A program made the translations under genes and the position numbers. The notes under the pieces were generated by a model. The model was not told the DNA's origin. It worked only from the letters and a program-made list of their open reading frames with translations, and did not search any database. A DNA stretch of 64,000 nucleotides from Flaviflagellibacter deserti (GTDB lineage Bacteria > Pseudomonadota > Alphaproteobacteria > Rhizobiales > Methylopilaceae), in contig NZ_JBHSJF010000001.1 in NCBI RefSeq assembly GCF_042652085.1, positions 62,001 to 126,000 on the forward strand, given 5' to 3'. Below, piece after piece: positions 43,511 to 50,946 of this stretch (its first letter is position 1; each line of letters opens with the position of its first letter).

Positions 43511-44019
43511 CCCAGCTCCTCCACGGCCGAACCTGTTGTCTCTTCAAAACCGGTGAGCCGGGCCCGGGCGCGAGCCAGCCTGCTCATGACGGTGCCGGTC
43601 GGTACTCCCAGGACCTCGGCCACTTCGCGATAGCTCAGCTCCTCGACGCAAACGAGAAGCAGCACTTCGCGCTGTTCGGCCGGCAGCCGGTCGATGGTTC
43701 GCCAGACCTCCTTCAGCATCAAGGTCTGGTGCGCACGCCGCTCTCCGTCCTCGCCCACCAATTCAGGCGCGTCCTCGATCGGCTCCTGATCTCCCTCGGT
43801 GCGGTGCCTTCTCAGCCAGTCGATCCACTGATTGCGGAGGATGCGAAAAATCCATGCGTCGAAGCGTGTGCCCTCGACCCAGCCGCCCTCGTGGGACAAC
43901 GCTCGCACGCAGGTGGCCTGCACCAGATCATCCCCGATCACCGACGATCCACTGAGAGTGCGGGCGAAACGCTGCAGCCTCGGAAGCATGGCCACGAGAT
44001 TGGCCTGGACGTTCGACAT
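43507..44019 (-). CDS. ECF sigma factor
   Basis: This is a 170-residue extracytoplasmic-function sigma factor from the ATG at 44019 (MSNVQANL); a GTG at 44028 is an alternative. Region 2 reads DDLVQATCVRALSHEGG and FDAWIFRILRNQWIDWLRR; region 4 reads LSYREVAEVLGVPTGTVMSRLARARARL. It is co-translated with its anti-sigma factor. A GGGAATAAA-N13-CGTTT motif just upstream suggests that it drives its own transcription. The same motif precedes the DUF1236 genes. Confidence 0.92.
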   Translation of the reverse strand: MSNVQANLVAMLPRLQRFARTLSGSSVIGDDLVQATCVRALSHEGGWVEGTRFDAWIFRILRNQWIDWLRRHRTEGDQEPIEDAPELVGEDGERRAHQTLMLKEVWRTIDRLPAEQREVLLLVCVEELSYREVAEVLGVPTGTVMSRLARARARLTGFEETTGSAVEELG

Positions 44020-44036
44020 CGTGTGCACGTCTATGA

Positions 44037-44063
44037 AAACGATCCGCTGCGCCGTTTATTCCC
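44037..44063 (-). promoter_or_regulatory. Predicted ECF promoter of the sigma/anti-sigma operon
   Basis: On the minus strand GGGAATAAA (44063-44055), a 13-bp spacer and CGTTT (44041-44037) match the element at 45652-45678 in both sequence and spacing. Transcription would begin near 44030, just ahead of the sigma-factor start. Confidence 0.65.
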
Positions 44064-44154
44064 GAGATGCGGAAAAAAAACTTGCGGGACCCGGATCGGC
44101 CGTCCCGGCCGTGCGTTGACTCTGCCGTTCCTGTTCTTGCCGCAAGGTCGAAAT

Positions 44155-45648
44155 TTGCGCCGTCAACGCCTGCTCGCATTCGTTTCCGCGATCCTGGTGA
44201 CGATCGCTTTCATGCCGAACTCGATGTTCGTCGAAGGCTTCTCGCAGGCGCTGGCCAAGAACGGAAACGGGGACGGCAAGGGGGGAAACGGCAAAGGTGG
44301 AGGAGCGGGCAACGGGAACGGCGGCAATGGAAATTCCGGCAATGGAAATTCCGGCGGGAGCGGCAAGGGGAACTCGGGAGGAAACAGCGGCCAATCCCGC
44401 GCGAGCGGGGGAAACGGGAAGGGTGTCGCGACCTCGAAAGGCGCCACGGCATCCCCGACCTCGCGGGGGTCGAGCAAAAGCGCCGCATCGGCCGGCGCAA
44501 CCTCGCGCCGGGGCGCAACTAGCGAGCGGGCACGCACGTCCATCTCACGCGCCGCCAGCCTGATCGACAGGAACGGTACTTCTCTCAAATCGCGGGACCG
44601 AATCCTCGTGAAAGGATTGGACGGTCCAGCTCTCCGCCGCCTGTCCAGTCGCGGGTTCGTTGTCGAACGGCGCGCGTCCGCCAGAACCGGCGTCGTCGAA
44701 CTTCACCTGCCCAAGGGCCGCTCGCTGACGGACGCAGCCGCCGCCGTCTTCGAACTGAGGCCGGGCGCCACCGTGGCGACGAATGACTTCTATTATCCGG
44801 CCGGTCATGATGCGCAGAACGAGGCCGGAAAGCTGGAGGAACTGATCGCCTGGCCGGCCTCCGATCCGAGCTGCCACACACAGCCCACGATCGGCATGAT
44901 CGACACCGCGGTCGATCTCTCCAGCCCTCCACTTCTCGGGCGTGACGTGGAGCTTCTTCGAACGGCCGCCGCCCCATCGGACGCGGGGCACGGGACCGCC
45001 GTCGCGTCCATCCTGGTGGGCAATGCACCTGCGGTGGAGGGGCTGCTGCCGGCTGCCAAACTGATTGCCATCGATGCCTTCTCGCAGGACCCCAACGGTG
45101 ATCGTGCAGATGCGATGTCGTTGATTCAGGCCATCGACATGCTGGTCGAGCGGAATGTCGACGTGATCAATTTGAGCTTGGCCGGGCCGCCGAACCAGCT
45201 TCTCAAGGAAGCCATCGATCGAGCGATCGGGCGTGGAATCCCCGTCGTCGCTGCCGTCGGCAATGACGGTCCGGGCGCCCCGCCCAAATATCCCGCCGGC
45301 TATCCGGCGGTCGTGGCTGTCACCGCGACCGATCAGAATCTTTCAGTCTACCGCAGCGCCAATCGAGGCGACTATATCGACTTCTCCGCGCCGACGATCA
45401 GCGCCGCCGGCGCCGCTTTTCACGGAACCTCATTCGCCGCGCCCGTCGTCTCCGCAGCGCTCGCCGTCATCAAGCGCGGCCAGCCGACCCTGATGCCAGC
45501 CGAGGCCGAGGCGCTGCTCGAAAGGAACGCCATTGATCTCGGCGTTCCCGGGCGCGACGCCGTCTACGGCTGGGGCTTCCTGCAGGCGGAAGGAATTTGC
45601 GGCCTCTCTCCCGAACACTCACCTGTGCCCGTGACTGTTTCTCGCTGA
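44155..45648 (+). CDS. Secreted subtilisin-like serine protease (S8) with Gly/Asn-rich N-terminus
   Basis: This is a protease of about 497 residues. It has a signal-like helix (LAFVSAILVTIAFMPNSMF), a low-complexity segment of Gly, Asn, Lys and Ser (about residues 38-95), a basic linker and then the S8 domain. The catalytic triad is complete: Asp250 in IGMIDTAVDLS, His279 in AGHGTAVAS and Ser426 in HGTSFAAPVVS. No ATG stands near the signal; a TTG at 44155 (or 44116) with AAGG upstream is the likely start. It is divergent from the ECF sigma factor and may respond to the same stress. Confidence 0.85.
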   Translation: MRRQRLLAFVSAILVTIAFMPNSMFVEGFSQALAKNGNGDGKGGNGKGGGAGNGNGGNGNSGNGNSGGSGKGNSGGNSGQSRASGGNGKGVATSKGATASPTSRGSSKSAASAGATSRRGATSERARTSISRAASLIDRNGTSLKSRDRILVKGLDGPALRRLSSRGFVVERRASARTGVVELHLPKGRSLTDAAAAVFELRPGATVATNDFYYPAGHDAQNEAGKLEELIAWPASDPSCHTQPTIGMIDTAVDLSSPPLLGRDVELLRTAAAPSDAGHGTAVASILVGNAPAVEGLLPAAKLIAIDAFSQDPNGDRADAMSLIQAIDMLVERNVDVINLSLAGPPNQLLKEAIDRAIGRGIPVVAAVGNDGPGAPPKYPAGYPAVVAVTATDQNLSVYRSANRGDYIDFSAPTISAAGAAFHGTSFAAPVVSAALAVIKRGQPTLMPAEAEALLERNAIDLGVPGRDAVYGWGFLQAEGICGLSPEHSPVPVTVSR

Positions 45649-45651
45649 TAC

Positions 45652-45678
45652 GGGAATAAATCTGTCGATCATCCGTTT
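45652..45678 (+). promoter_or_regulatory. Predicted ECF promoter of the DUF1236 genes
   Basis: GGGAATAAA (45652-45660), 13 bp, then CGTTT (45674-45678), identical in layout to the motif upstream of the ECF sigma gene. It lies 36 bp before the DUF1236 start, between the protease stop and that gene. Confidence 0.65.
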
Positions 45679-45713
45679 GCACCTGTGGGGCCGGGCTCAC
45701 AGTGGAGACTCGG

Positions 45714-46010
45714 ATGAAGCAGATGGTTTTGGCGACCGCGATGACCCTGATGGCAGGCGCGGCCTTGGCGCAGACGGTGATCGTCTCGCCCGAAGAGCGC
45801 ACGCAGATCCGCCAATACGTGGTGAAGCAGAAGGTCACGGCCGTGCCGGCTGACGTGAGTCTCAGCGTCGGCACCGTCGTTCCCGAGACCGTCGAACTGC
45901 ACACCATCGAAGGCGTGCCGAGCGCAACGAAATACCGCTACGTCAGCGTCGGCGGTCGCACTGCGCTGGTCGATCCCGGCACGCGAAAAGTCGTCGAGAT
46001 CATCGACTGA
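45714..46010 (+). CDS. Small secreted DUF1236 protein
   Basis: This is a 98-residue periplasmic protein with a signal peptide (MKQMVLATAMTLMAGAALAQ) and one DUF1236 domain: SPEERTQIRQYVVKQKV, then VGTVVPETVELHTI. The start ATG at 45714 follows GGAGA. The domain is common in Rhizobiales and of unknown function. A predicted ECF promoter stands just before it, and a longer DUF1236 protein follows. Confidence 0.82.
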   Translation: MKQMVLATAMTLMAGAALAQTVIVSPEERTQIRQYVVKQKVTAVPADVSLSVGTVVPETVELHTIEGVPSATKYRYVSVGGRTALVDPGTRKVVEIID

Positions 46011-46049
46011 TCCGCTCTCACCGACACATCGAACATGGGAGATAACGCA

Positions 46050-46811
46050 ATGAAGAACGTGCTTCTCGCCAGCGCAGCGGCCCTCGCCCTCGTCGCCGGC
46101 CTCTCGCTTGCCAATGCCCAGTCGGGCGGCGCTTCCGGAACATCCGGCGCCCCGATGCCTCCGAGCCAGTCCGCGCCTTCCGCGACAGGCGGCGCGTCCG
46201 GGTCCGGCGGAGCCGGAGGCTCGCTTGGTTCCGGTGCGGCAGGTTCGGCGCAGGAATCCGGCTCTATGAGCGGAAGCGTTCAGGAGCCGAAGAAGGGCGG
46301 CGCGGAGAAGAGCGCCCAGGACGCTCCTCAGAAGCCGCAGACCGAGCGTAGCGCTCAGGACCAGAAGCCCAAATCCGACGCTTCCCGAAGCGCGCAGGAC
46401 CAAAAGCCCGACGCGCAGAAGGAACGCAGCGCCCAGGATACGAACAAGTCGACGTCCGGCACCAGCGCCCAGGGCGAGACCAAGGGTTCGACCGAGCGCA
46501 GCGCCGCCGGCGCCAAGACCGAGGGAGACATGAAGACGGGCCGGGCAGCCGCCTCCGTCAATCTCAGCACGGAGCAGCGCACGACGATCCGGGAGAAGAT
46601 CGTCACCTCGAACGTCGAGAAGGTGAACGTCAACTTCAACGTCTCGGTCGGCGCGGTCGTACCCCGGACGGTCCATGTCCGGCCCCTACCGGTCGAAATC
46701 GTGGAGCTCGTCCCCGAATATCGGGGCTTCAGCTACATCGTCCTCGCCGACGGCCGCATCGTGATCATCGAGCCAGGCACCTACGAGATCGTGACGGTCC
46801 TGACGGTCTGA
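46050..46811 (+). CDS. Secreted DUF1236 protein with SAQD repeats
   Basis: This is a 253-residue protein with a signal peptide (MKNVLLASAAALALVAG, cleavage after ANAQ). A low-complexity Gly/Ser/Pro stretch follows, then a region with five near-copies of SAQD plus Lys/Glu/Gln (residues 80-150), and a C-terminal DUF1236 domain (LSTEQRTTIREKIVTSNVEK, VGAVVPRTVHVRPLPVEIVE). It follows the short DUF1236 gene by 39 bp and is probably co-transcribed. The repeats suggest an extended stalk in the periplasm. Confidence 0.82.
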   Translation: MKNVLLASAAALALVAGLSLANAQSGGASGTSGAPMPPSQSAPSATGGASGSGGAGGSLGSGAAGSAQESGSMSGSVQEPKKGGAEKSAQDAPQKPQTERSAQDQKPKSDASRSAQDQKPDAQKERSAQDTNKSTSGTSAQGETKGSTERSAAGAKTEGDMKTGRAAASVNLSTEQRTTIREKIVTSNVEKVNVNFNVSVGAVVPRTVHVRPLPVEIVELVPEYRGFSYIVLADGRIVIIEPGTYEIVTVLTV

Positions 46812-46820
46812 TCATGAAGT

Positions 46821-46846
46821 GAGAGGAGAGGCATGCCTCTCCTCTC
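46821..46846. repeat. Perfect 26-bp palindrome after the DUF1236 gene
   Basis: The left arm GAGAGGAGAGGCA is followed directly by its exact complement. It lies 9 bp after the DUF1236 stop. As RNA it would fold into a strong hairpin, but no U run follows, so it may be an attenuator or mRNA-end stabiliser rather than a full terminator. Confidence 0.6.
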
Positions 46847-46866
46847 CGCATCCAAGGAGCCGCCTG

Positions 46867-47046
46867 ATGTACGGGTACGCCATAGCCGCGTTCGTATTGT
46901 CACTCGTGCTCACACTCCTGGCCTGGAGGATCAAGGCCGAACTTCGTCTGACAGGGAACCGAGCTTTTCACCTGCCGGTCGAGTCTCCAGGAGCCAGGCA
47001 CCGCAGCGCTTCCGCCGGGGCGGACACAAGATGCGAGGATCGATGA
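46867..47046 (+). CDS. Small membrane protein
   Basis: This is a 59-residue product with AAGGAG upstream. One transmembrane helix covers residues 3-20 (GYAIAAFVLSLVLTLLAW), and a short polar tail follows. Its stop overlaps the next start (ATGA), so it is translated together with another small membrane protein. The function is unknown. Confidence 0.5.
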   Translation: MYGYAIAAFVLSLVLTLLAWRIKAELRLTGNRAFHLPVESPGARHRSASAGADTRCEDR

Positions 47047-47204
47047 CAGACACCAGCAAAACTGCCGTCGCTACGCCAAGGGTCAGGAAAGTCCCGGGGC
47101 GCGTGAAGAATATCCTATCAGCCGGAATGCTCTGCTTCGGTGTGGTCGCGACCATTTTGTGGGCCGCCGCTATCGCCTGGGGGATTCCACGGTTGTTCCT
47201 TTGA
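47043..47204 (+). CDS. Small membrane protein
   Basis: This is a 53-residue product starting MTDTSKTAVATPRVRKVPGR, with one transmembrane helix (about residues 28-50) and a basic N-terminal arm. The 4-bp overlap with the previous gene indicates coupled translation. No family is recognised. Confidence 0.5.
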   Translation: MTDTSKTAVATPRVRKVPGRVKNILSAGMLCFGVVATILWAAAIAWGIPRLFL

Positions 47205-47212
47205 GCGGACCG

Positions 47213-47461
47213 ATGACAAGCCCCAGCGGAAAGTCGGTGGTGATCGCCGCGCAACTCACACCGGAGCTCAGTCGAGCCGTCGACGAATGGCTCGCGGAGC
47301 AGGAGGACGAACTCTTATCGCGATCCGACCTCGTCCGCGCCGCGCTGTCCGAATTCCTCCGAAGCCGGATCCGGCCGGAGGAGCAGATGCGGCAACGGCA
47401 TATCGTGCATTGGGAGCGCGGCCCAAAAGCTCCGCGGTTCAGAAAATCTGCTGCAATGTAG
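47213..47461 (+). CDS. Ribbon-helix-helix (CopG/Arc-type) DNA-binding protein
   Basis: This is an 82-residue protein with the RHH pattern: beta strand KSVVIAAQLTPELSRAVDEW, turn, then helix SRSDLVRAALSEFLRSRI. Such proteins bind DNA as dimers and often act as antitoxins or plasmid-type repressors. No toxin gene follows; the next 170 bp look empty. It follows the two small membrane genes by 8 bp and may be co-transcribed. Confidence 0.65.
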   Translation: MTSPSGKSVVIAAQLTPELSRAVDEWLAEQEDELLSRSDLVRAALSEFLRSRIRPEEQMRQRHIVHWERGPKAPRFRKSAAM

Positions 47462-47628
47462 CCCACTTCGGGGTCCGCCTCCGAGCCGATCGCGTCCCAC
47501 GATGCTGGAGATGGAAACACTTCGCTGAGGAAGTCGCAGTAGCGCGACCTCCCTCCACGCTGATCTACCTGCAGGTCTGCTTTCCGGCTACAAGCCAAGA
47601 TGCGGAATTAGCGCAAAGCGGACCCTGA

Positions 47629-48126
47629 TCAGTTTAGATAGACCGCTCGGCGGAAAAGTGAATCAAGCGAGATTCGCCCTGGTCCCCATGCCATGATGCC
47701 GAGGGCCATCGCCGCCCAGGTGATGTGCAGCGGCCAGCCGTCCGGCACCGTCAGCTGTATGACCAGTGTCATCAGAAGCAGCCCGAACGCCGCCAGTCGT
47801 GTCCCCAGGCCGAGAACGAGAAGAATAGGCAGCAGGATTTCTGCCGAACCGGATGCGAGTGCCACGAGCGTCGGCGCAGGAAAATCGTAAGGACCGCCCG
47901 GCAGATGCAGCTTGAGCTCGGACCTAAAAAGCAGCACCGCGACGTCGTTCAGTTGCAAAAAGCCATCCCACTTGTTGACGCCAGACCGCCAGAACGGAAC
48001 CGCAAGTGCGCAGCGCAGGACAAGCTGGGTCAGGGACGGCGTGGCAATCGTTCGCAGAGCGGCGTTCATCTTCTCGACAAGCGCAGCGACACCTCGCAGT
48101 CCTGCATTACGGCTTGCGTTTGTCAT
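47629..48126 (-). CDS. DoxX family membrane protein (end of bufferin operon)
   Basis: This is a 165-residue protein with four helices and the DoxX pattern (LRCALAVPFWRSGVNKWDGF, GSAEILLPILLVLGLGTRLAA). The start overlaps the bufC stop by 4 bp, so it belongs to the bufferin operon. DoxX proteins often accompany bufferin and other metal- or redox-stress genes. A quinone- or export-linked role is possible but unproved. Confidence 0.85.
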   Translation of the reverse strand: MTNASRNAGLRGVAALVEKMNAALRTIATPSLTQLVLRCALAVPFWRSGVNKWDGFLQLNDVAVLLFRSELKLHLPGGPYDFPAPTLVALASGSAEILLPILLVLGLGTRLAAFGLLLMTLVIQLTVPDGWPLHITWAAMALGIMAWGPGRISLDSLFRRAVYLN

Positions 48127-48929
48127 GCGCGCTCTCCCGGTTGCGCCGCTGTAAAGGCGCCGGCGTTCAGCATGCCGGCAATGTTCGCAGACAGATCGAA
48201 TTCGGCGCTCTCCGCGAATGCCGCGGCGGCGGCTGCACCGAGCGGCTTGGCCGAGATCAAATGCGAGACAAACACGGCGCCGCCGGGTGGCAGGTGGCGA
48301 ACAAAAACGTCGAGGCCGGGCCGCGTAACCAGCGCGTCTTCCGGACCGGCTGCCTCGATCCGTCCGACAGGTCCGCCGCTCCGGTTAGCGGCAAAGATCG
48401 TCACTGCCGGGTAGCGGGAGCGGACCACGAAGGTCGCCGGATGCGGCATGAACACGGTATCGGCCAGTCGTTCGGGCGGGATGGATGCCAGTAGAGCGGA
48501 CGCCAACGGTTCCGCGTCGGCGGCATGATAGGCGTCGAGCCAAGCCCGCTCGACCCGCGCCACGTCGGCCAGCCAAGGCATCGCTTGCGCGTATTCATAG
48601 CGCTCAATGAAATCGGGAAAATCGCGGCCGTATTCGAACAGGAGCGGCGAGGTGGGCGGCGTCTCGCGAATATGCGAGCGAGCCACCGCCCGAAAGAAGT
48701 CCGGCCCGGTGATGCGCCGGGTTGCCGGAAAGCTGGCAGCCAAAGCATCGATCAGACTGACAGTGACATTGTTGCGGTAGACCGCGTACCGCCTGACCGA
48801 GGCTTTGCCTCCCGGCCCGGAAACCATGTCGGGCGGGGGACGGGCGGGATCGAGCAGCCCTGCGGTGAATGCCGCTGCATAGCCAAGCCTGCGCTCGGAA
48901 TCCTTCAACGGTCGCTCAACAGGCGGCAT
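48123..48929 (-). CDS. bufC: BufC: DUF2063 partner of the MNIO enzyme
   Basis: This is a 268-residue protein with the DUF2063 N-terminal domain (VYRNNVTVSLIDALAASFPATRRITGPDFF) and a C-terminal part that in related proteins helps dock the precursor peptide. Its start overlaps the bufB end by 14 bp, and its end overlaps doxX, so the genes are tightly coupled. It should work with BufB in modifying the bufferin peptide. Confidence 0.88.
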   Translation of the reverse strand: MPPVERPLKDSERRLGYAAAFTAGLLDPARPPPDMVSGPGGKASVRRYAVYRNNVTVSLIDALAASFPATRRITGPDFFRAVARSHIRETPPTSPLLFEYGRDFPDFIERYEYAQAMPWLADVARVERAWLDAYHAADAEPLASALLASIPPERLADTVFMPHPATFVVRSRYPAVTIFAANRSGGPVGRIEAAGPEDALVTRPGLDVFVRHLPPGGAVFVSHLISAKPLGAAAAAAFAESAEFDLSANIAGMLNAGAFTAAQPGERA

Positions 48930-49839
48930 AGGGTCTACCGGGCATGTCGCCACTGGCGTGACGGTCGAGAATCTTTTGGGCGGCGGCGGCCTCTGCCTTG
49001 AGCACCGGCCAATCCGGGATATCGCTGTCCCACTCGACCAATGTCGGGATCGGCCCGCATTGGCCAATGACGATATCGAAGAGCTTCCAGACCGCATCGG
49101 CCACCGGACCATCGTGGCTGTCGATAAGCAGCAGGTCGCCCTCGTCATCCGCCTGCTCGGCGTGCCCGGCCAGATGGATTTCGCCGACATGATCGAGTGG
49201 GAAATCCGCAAGGTAGTCGCGCGCGCAATAGCCGTGATTGGTGGCCGAGACGAAAACGTTGTTGACGTCGAGCAGCAGGCCGCAACCGGTAAGCCGCACC
49301 AGCTCGCGGATGAAATCGGTCTCGCTCATCGTCGATTCCGGAAAAAGCACGTAGGTCGAGGGATTTTCGAGCAGGATCGGCCGGCCGATCGCCTCCTGCA
49401 TCTCCTCGATGTGATCGGCGACACGCGACACCGTTGCCGGCGTGTAGGGCAGGGGAAGCAGGTCGTTGTAGTAGGTGGTCTCGTGGGTCGACCAGGCGAG
49501 ATGCTCCGAAACAAGCGCCGGCTCATAGCGATCGACGAGAGCCTTGAAACGACCGAGATGCGCCTGGTCGAGTGGCCGCGGTCCGCCGATCGACATGCAG
49601 ACACCGTGCAGCGAAACGGGATGGTCGCGGCGGATACGGGCGAGCGCGGCGTGCGGCGGCCCGCCGGCACCCATGTAGTTTTCGGCGTGGACCTCGAAGA
49701 AACCGTTCTCGCCGCTGGCGGTGATTGCCTGCAGGTGCTCGTGCTTGAAACTGGTACCGGCAAGGCCGGCGACGGAGTACGCCGGAAAGCGCGAGGGTTT
49801 CGACGTGCGGGACGCTGGGTGAATGGCCAGTTCGTTCAT
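48916..49839 (-). CDS. bufB: BufB: multinuclear iron oxidative enzyme (MNIO, DUF692)
   Basis: This is a 307-residue TIM-barrel enzyme of the DUF692/MNIO family. These enzymes use two or three iron atoms to turn Cys residues of a precursor into heterocycles. The start at 49839 follows GGAGG. Conserved iron-ligand segments are visible: FFEVHAENYMG, VSLHGVCMSIGG, VSEHLAWS, LLENPSTYV, LLLDVNNVFVSATNHG, EIHLAGHAEQ and LIDSHDG. The peptide substrate is BufA, encoded 32 bp upstream. Confidence 0.93.
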   Translation of the reverse strand: MNELAIHPASRTSKPSRFPAYSVAGLAGTSFKHEHLQAITASGENGFFEVHAENYMGAGGPPHAALARIRRDHPVSLHGVCMSIGGPRPLDQAHLGRFKALVDRYEPALVSEHLAWSTHETTYYNDLLPLPYTPATVSRVADHIEEMQEAIGRPILLENPSTYVLFPESTMSETDFIRELVRLTGCGLLLDVNNVFVSATNHGYCARDYLADFPLDHVGEIHLAGHAEQADDEGDLLLIDSHDGPVADAVWKLFDIVIGQCGPIPTLVEWDSDIPDWPVLKAEAAAAQKILDRHASGDMPGRPYAAC

Positions 49840-49871
49840 CTTGGTCCTCCGCTTTCCGGCAGGTCGCGTGC

Positions 49872-50195
49872 TTACGACGGGATGTCGCGCTTCAGCTCCG
49901 TGGTAGATCCCTTGCGGTCGCCGGGCAGGTCCATCGTGGTGCAGGTGCCGCCGTCGACGAACTTCCAGGCGTTGCCCTGGTAGTCGACGGTCGAACTGCC
50001 CTGGCAGGTCGTGCCGGCGCCGGCCTTGCAGTCGTTCTGCCCCTTCAGGGCAACGCCGAAGCATTTTTCCTTGCCGGCGTCCATCGCTGCCTTCACTTCC
50101 GCTTTCGACAGGGGGGAAGCAGTGGCAAACGATGCGAGCGCGGTTGCGACGGCGCCGGCCAGCACGGCGGCGCTCACGGCTGATTTCGTGGTCAT
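49872..50195 (-). CDS. bufA: BufA: bufferin precursor peptide (DUF2282)
   Basis: This is a 107-residue precursor with a Sec signal peptide (MTTKSAVSAAVLAGAVATAL, cleavage near ATA-SP) and a DUF2282 core. Four conserved cysteines are at 45, 56, 64 and 85: EKCFGVALKGQNDCKAG, TTCQGSSTVDYQGNAWK and DGGTCTTM. In the Caulobacter relative two of these cysteines become thiooxazole rings, and the product buffers copper in the periplasm. It starts the bufABC-doxX operon, and its promoter carries a SigF-like motif. The start ATG follows GGGAGA. Confidence 0.92.
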   Translation of the reverse strand: MTTKSAVSAAVLAGAVATALASFATASPLSKAEVKAAMDAGKEKCFGVALKGQNDCKAGAGTTCQGSSTVDYQGNAWKFVDGGTCTTMDLPGDRKGSTTELKRDIPS

Positions 50196-50251
50196 GATAC
50201 TGTTCTCCCGGTTGGGTGGCCCGCGCGCCGCTCCTCGGGCGCGCAATCCCA

Positions 50252-50278
50252 GTTCGGTCCGGCAGCCTCTGTGTTACC
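50252..50278 (-). promoter_or_regulatory. Predicted SigF-type promoter of bufABC
   Basis: On the minus strand GGTAAC (50278-50273), a 16-bp spacer and CGAAC (50256-50252) form an ECF-type promoter. It lies 57 bp before the bufA start. The spacing and bases resemble those reported for SigF targets in Caulobacter; this likeness is from memory and should be checked. Confidence 0.6.
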
Positions 50279-50328
50279 ACCTGCCAGAGACACGATTTCG
50301 TGATCGTCCGGGGCTTGGCCTGAGCAGA

Positions 50329-50371
50329 AATTTGCCGGCCACGTAACAAAATTCGCCGGCCAGGTAACAAA
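50329..50371 (+). repeat. Two 21-bp direct repeats with GTAAC before sigF
   Basis: Two tandem copies with a 21-bp period each read GCCGGCCA then one base (C or G) and GTAACAAA, and TTYGCC begins each. The second holds GGTAAC (50363-50368), with CGTAG 17 bp later, a possible promoter of the sigF-like gene. The 21-bp period is two helical turns. Confidence 0.6.
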
Positions 50372-50408
50372 GGACTGCGCAGCAACGTAGTTCGGGAGGA
50401 AGGCAGGC

Positions 50409-50945
50409 TTGGACAGCAGCGACGACAACGAACTTGCCCGGCTTATGCGCGCTGCGATCGCGGGAGATGAAAGAGCCTATGGCGAGTTTCTCCGGCGCGC
50501 AGCCTGCCTCGTGCGCGGTTTTGCCCGGCGAAAGATCGTGAACGGCGGGATCGATCCGGAGGATATCGTGCAGGAGACGCTGCTTGCGATTCACCTCAAG
50601 CGCCACACGTGGCGGGAAGATGCGCCTGTCGCGCCATGGCTCTACGCGATCGCGCGCTACAAGCTCATCGACGCGTTTCGGCGCCGTGGCCGCAGGATGG
50701 AGATCGACATCGAAGCGATTGCGGAACCGGCTGCCGAACCTCAGGCGGAGCTGGCGCGCGAATGGGAGATAAATCGTGCGCTGGAGAGCTTGGCACCCGG
50801 CCAGCGCTCGGTCGTAGCGGCGGTTTCCGTCGACGGCCGTTCGATCAGCGAGACGGCCAGCAATCTAGGCATGAGCGAAACGGCGGTCCGCGTCGCTCTG
50901 CATCGCGGCCTGGCGGCGATCGCCAGACGGTTCGGGCGGGGCTGA
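50409..50945 (+). CDS. sigF: ECF sigma factor, SigF-like, of the bufferin system
   Basis: This is a 178-residue ECF sigma factor starting at TTG 50409 behind GGAGGAAGG. Region 2: DPEDIVQETLLAIHLKRHTW and LYAIARYKLIDAFRRRGRR. Region 4: GRSISETASNLGMSETAVRVALHRGLAAI. The next gene, 1 bp away, is a DUF1109/NrsF anti-sigma factor. The pair is divergent from bufABC, exactly the sigF-nrsF plus bufferin layout of Caulobacter, where it responds to heavy metals. The gene symbol follows that synteny. Confidence 0.88.
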   Translation: MDSSDDNELARLMRAAIAGDERAYGEFLRRAACLVRGFARRKIVNGGIDPEDIVQETLLAIHLKRHTWREDAPVAPWLYAIARYKLIDAFRRRGRRMEIDIEAIAEPAAEPQAELAREWEINRALESLAPGQRSVVAAVSVDGRSISETASNLGMSETAVRVALHRGLAAIARRFGRG

Positions 50946-50946
50946 A

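Noticed and set aside
46821..46846. Rho-independent terminator
   Set aside because: It is a perfect palindrome, but no U run follows, so it is listed only as a repeat.
47462..47628. Possible short gene between the RHH protein and doxX
   Set aside because: Open frames here lack a ribosome site and a protein-like composition; I see nothing convincing.
50329..50371. Possible CRISPR-like array
   Set aside because: There are only two copies with a 21-bp period and no spacer; it is a promoter-region tandem repeat.
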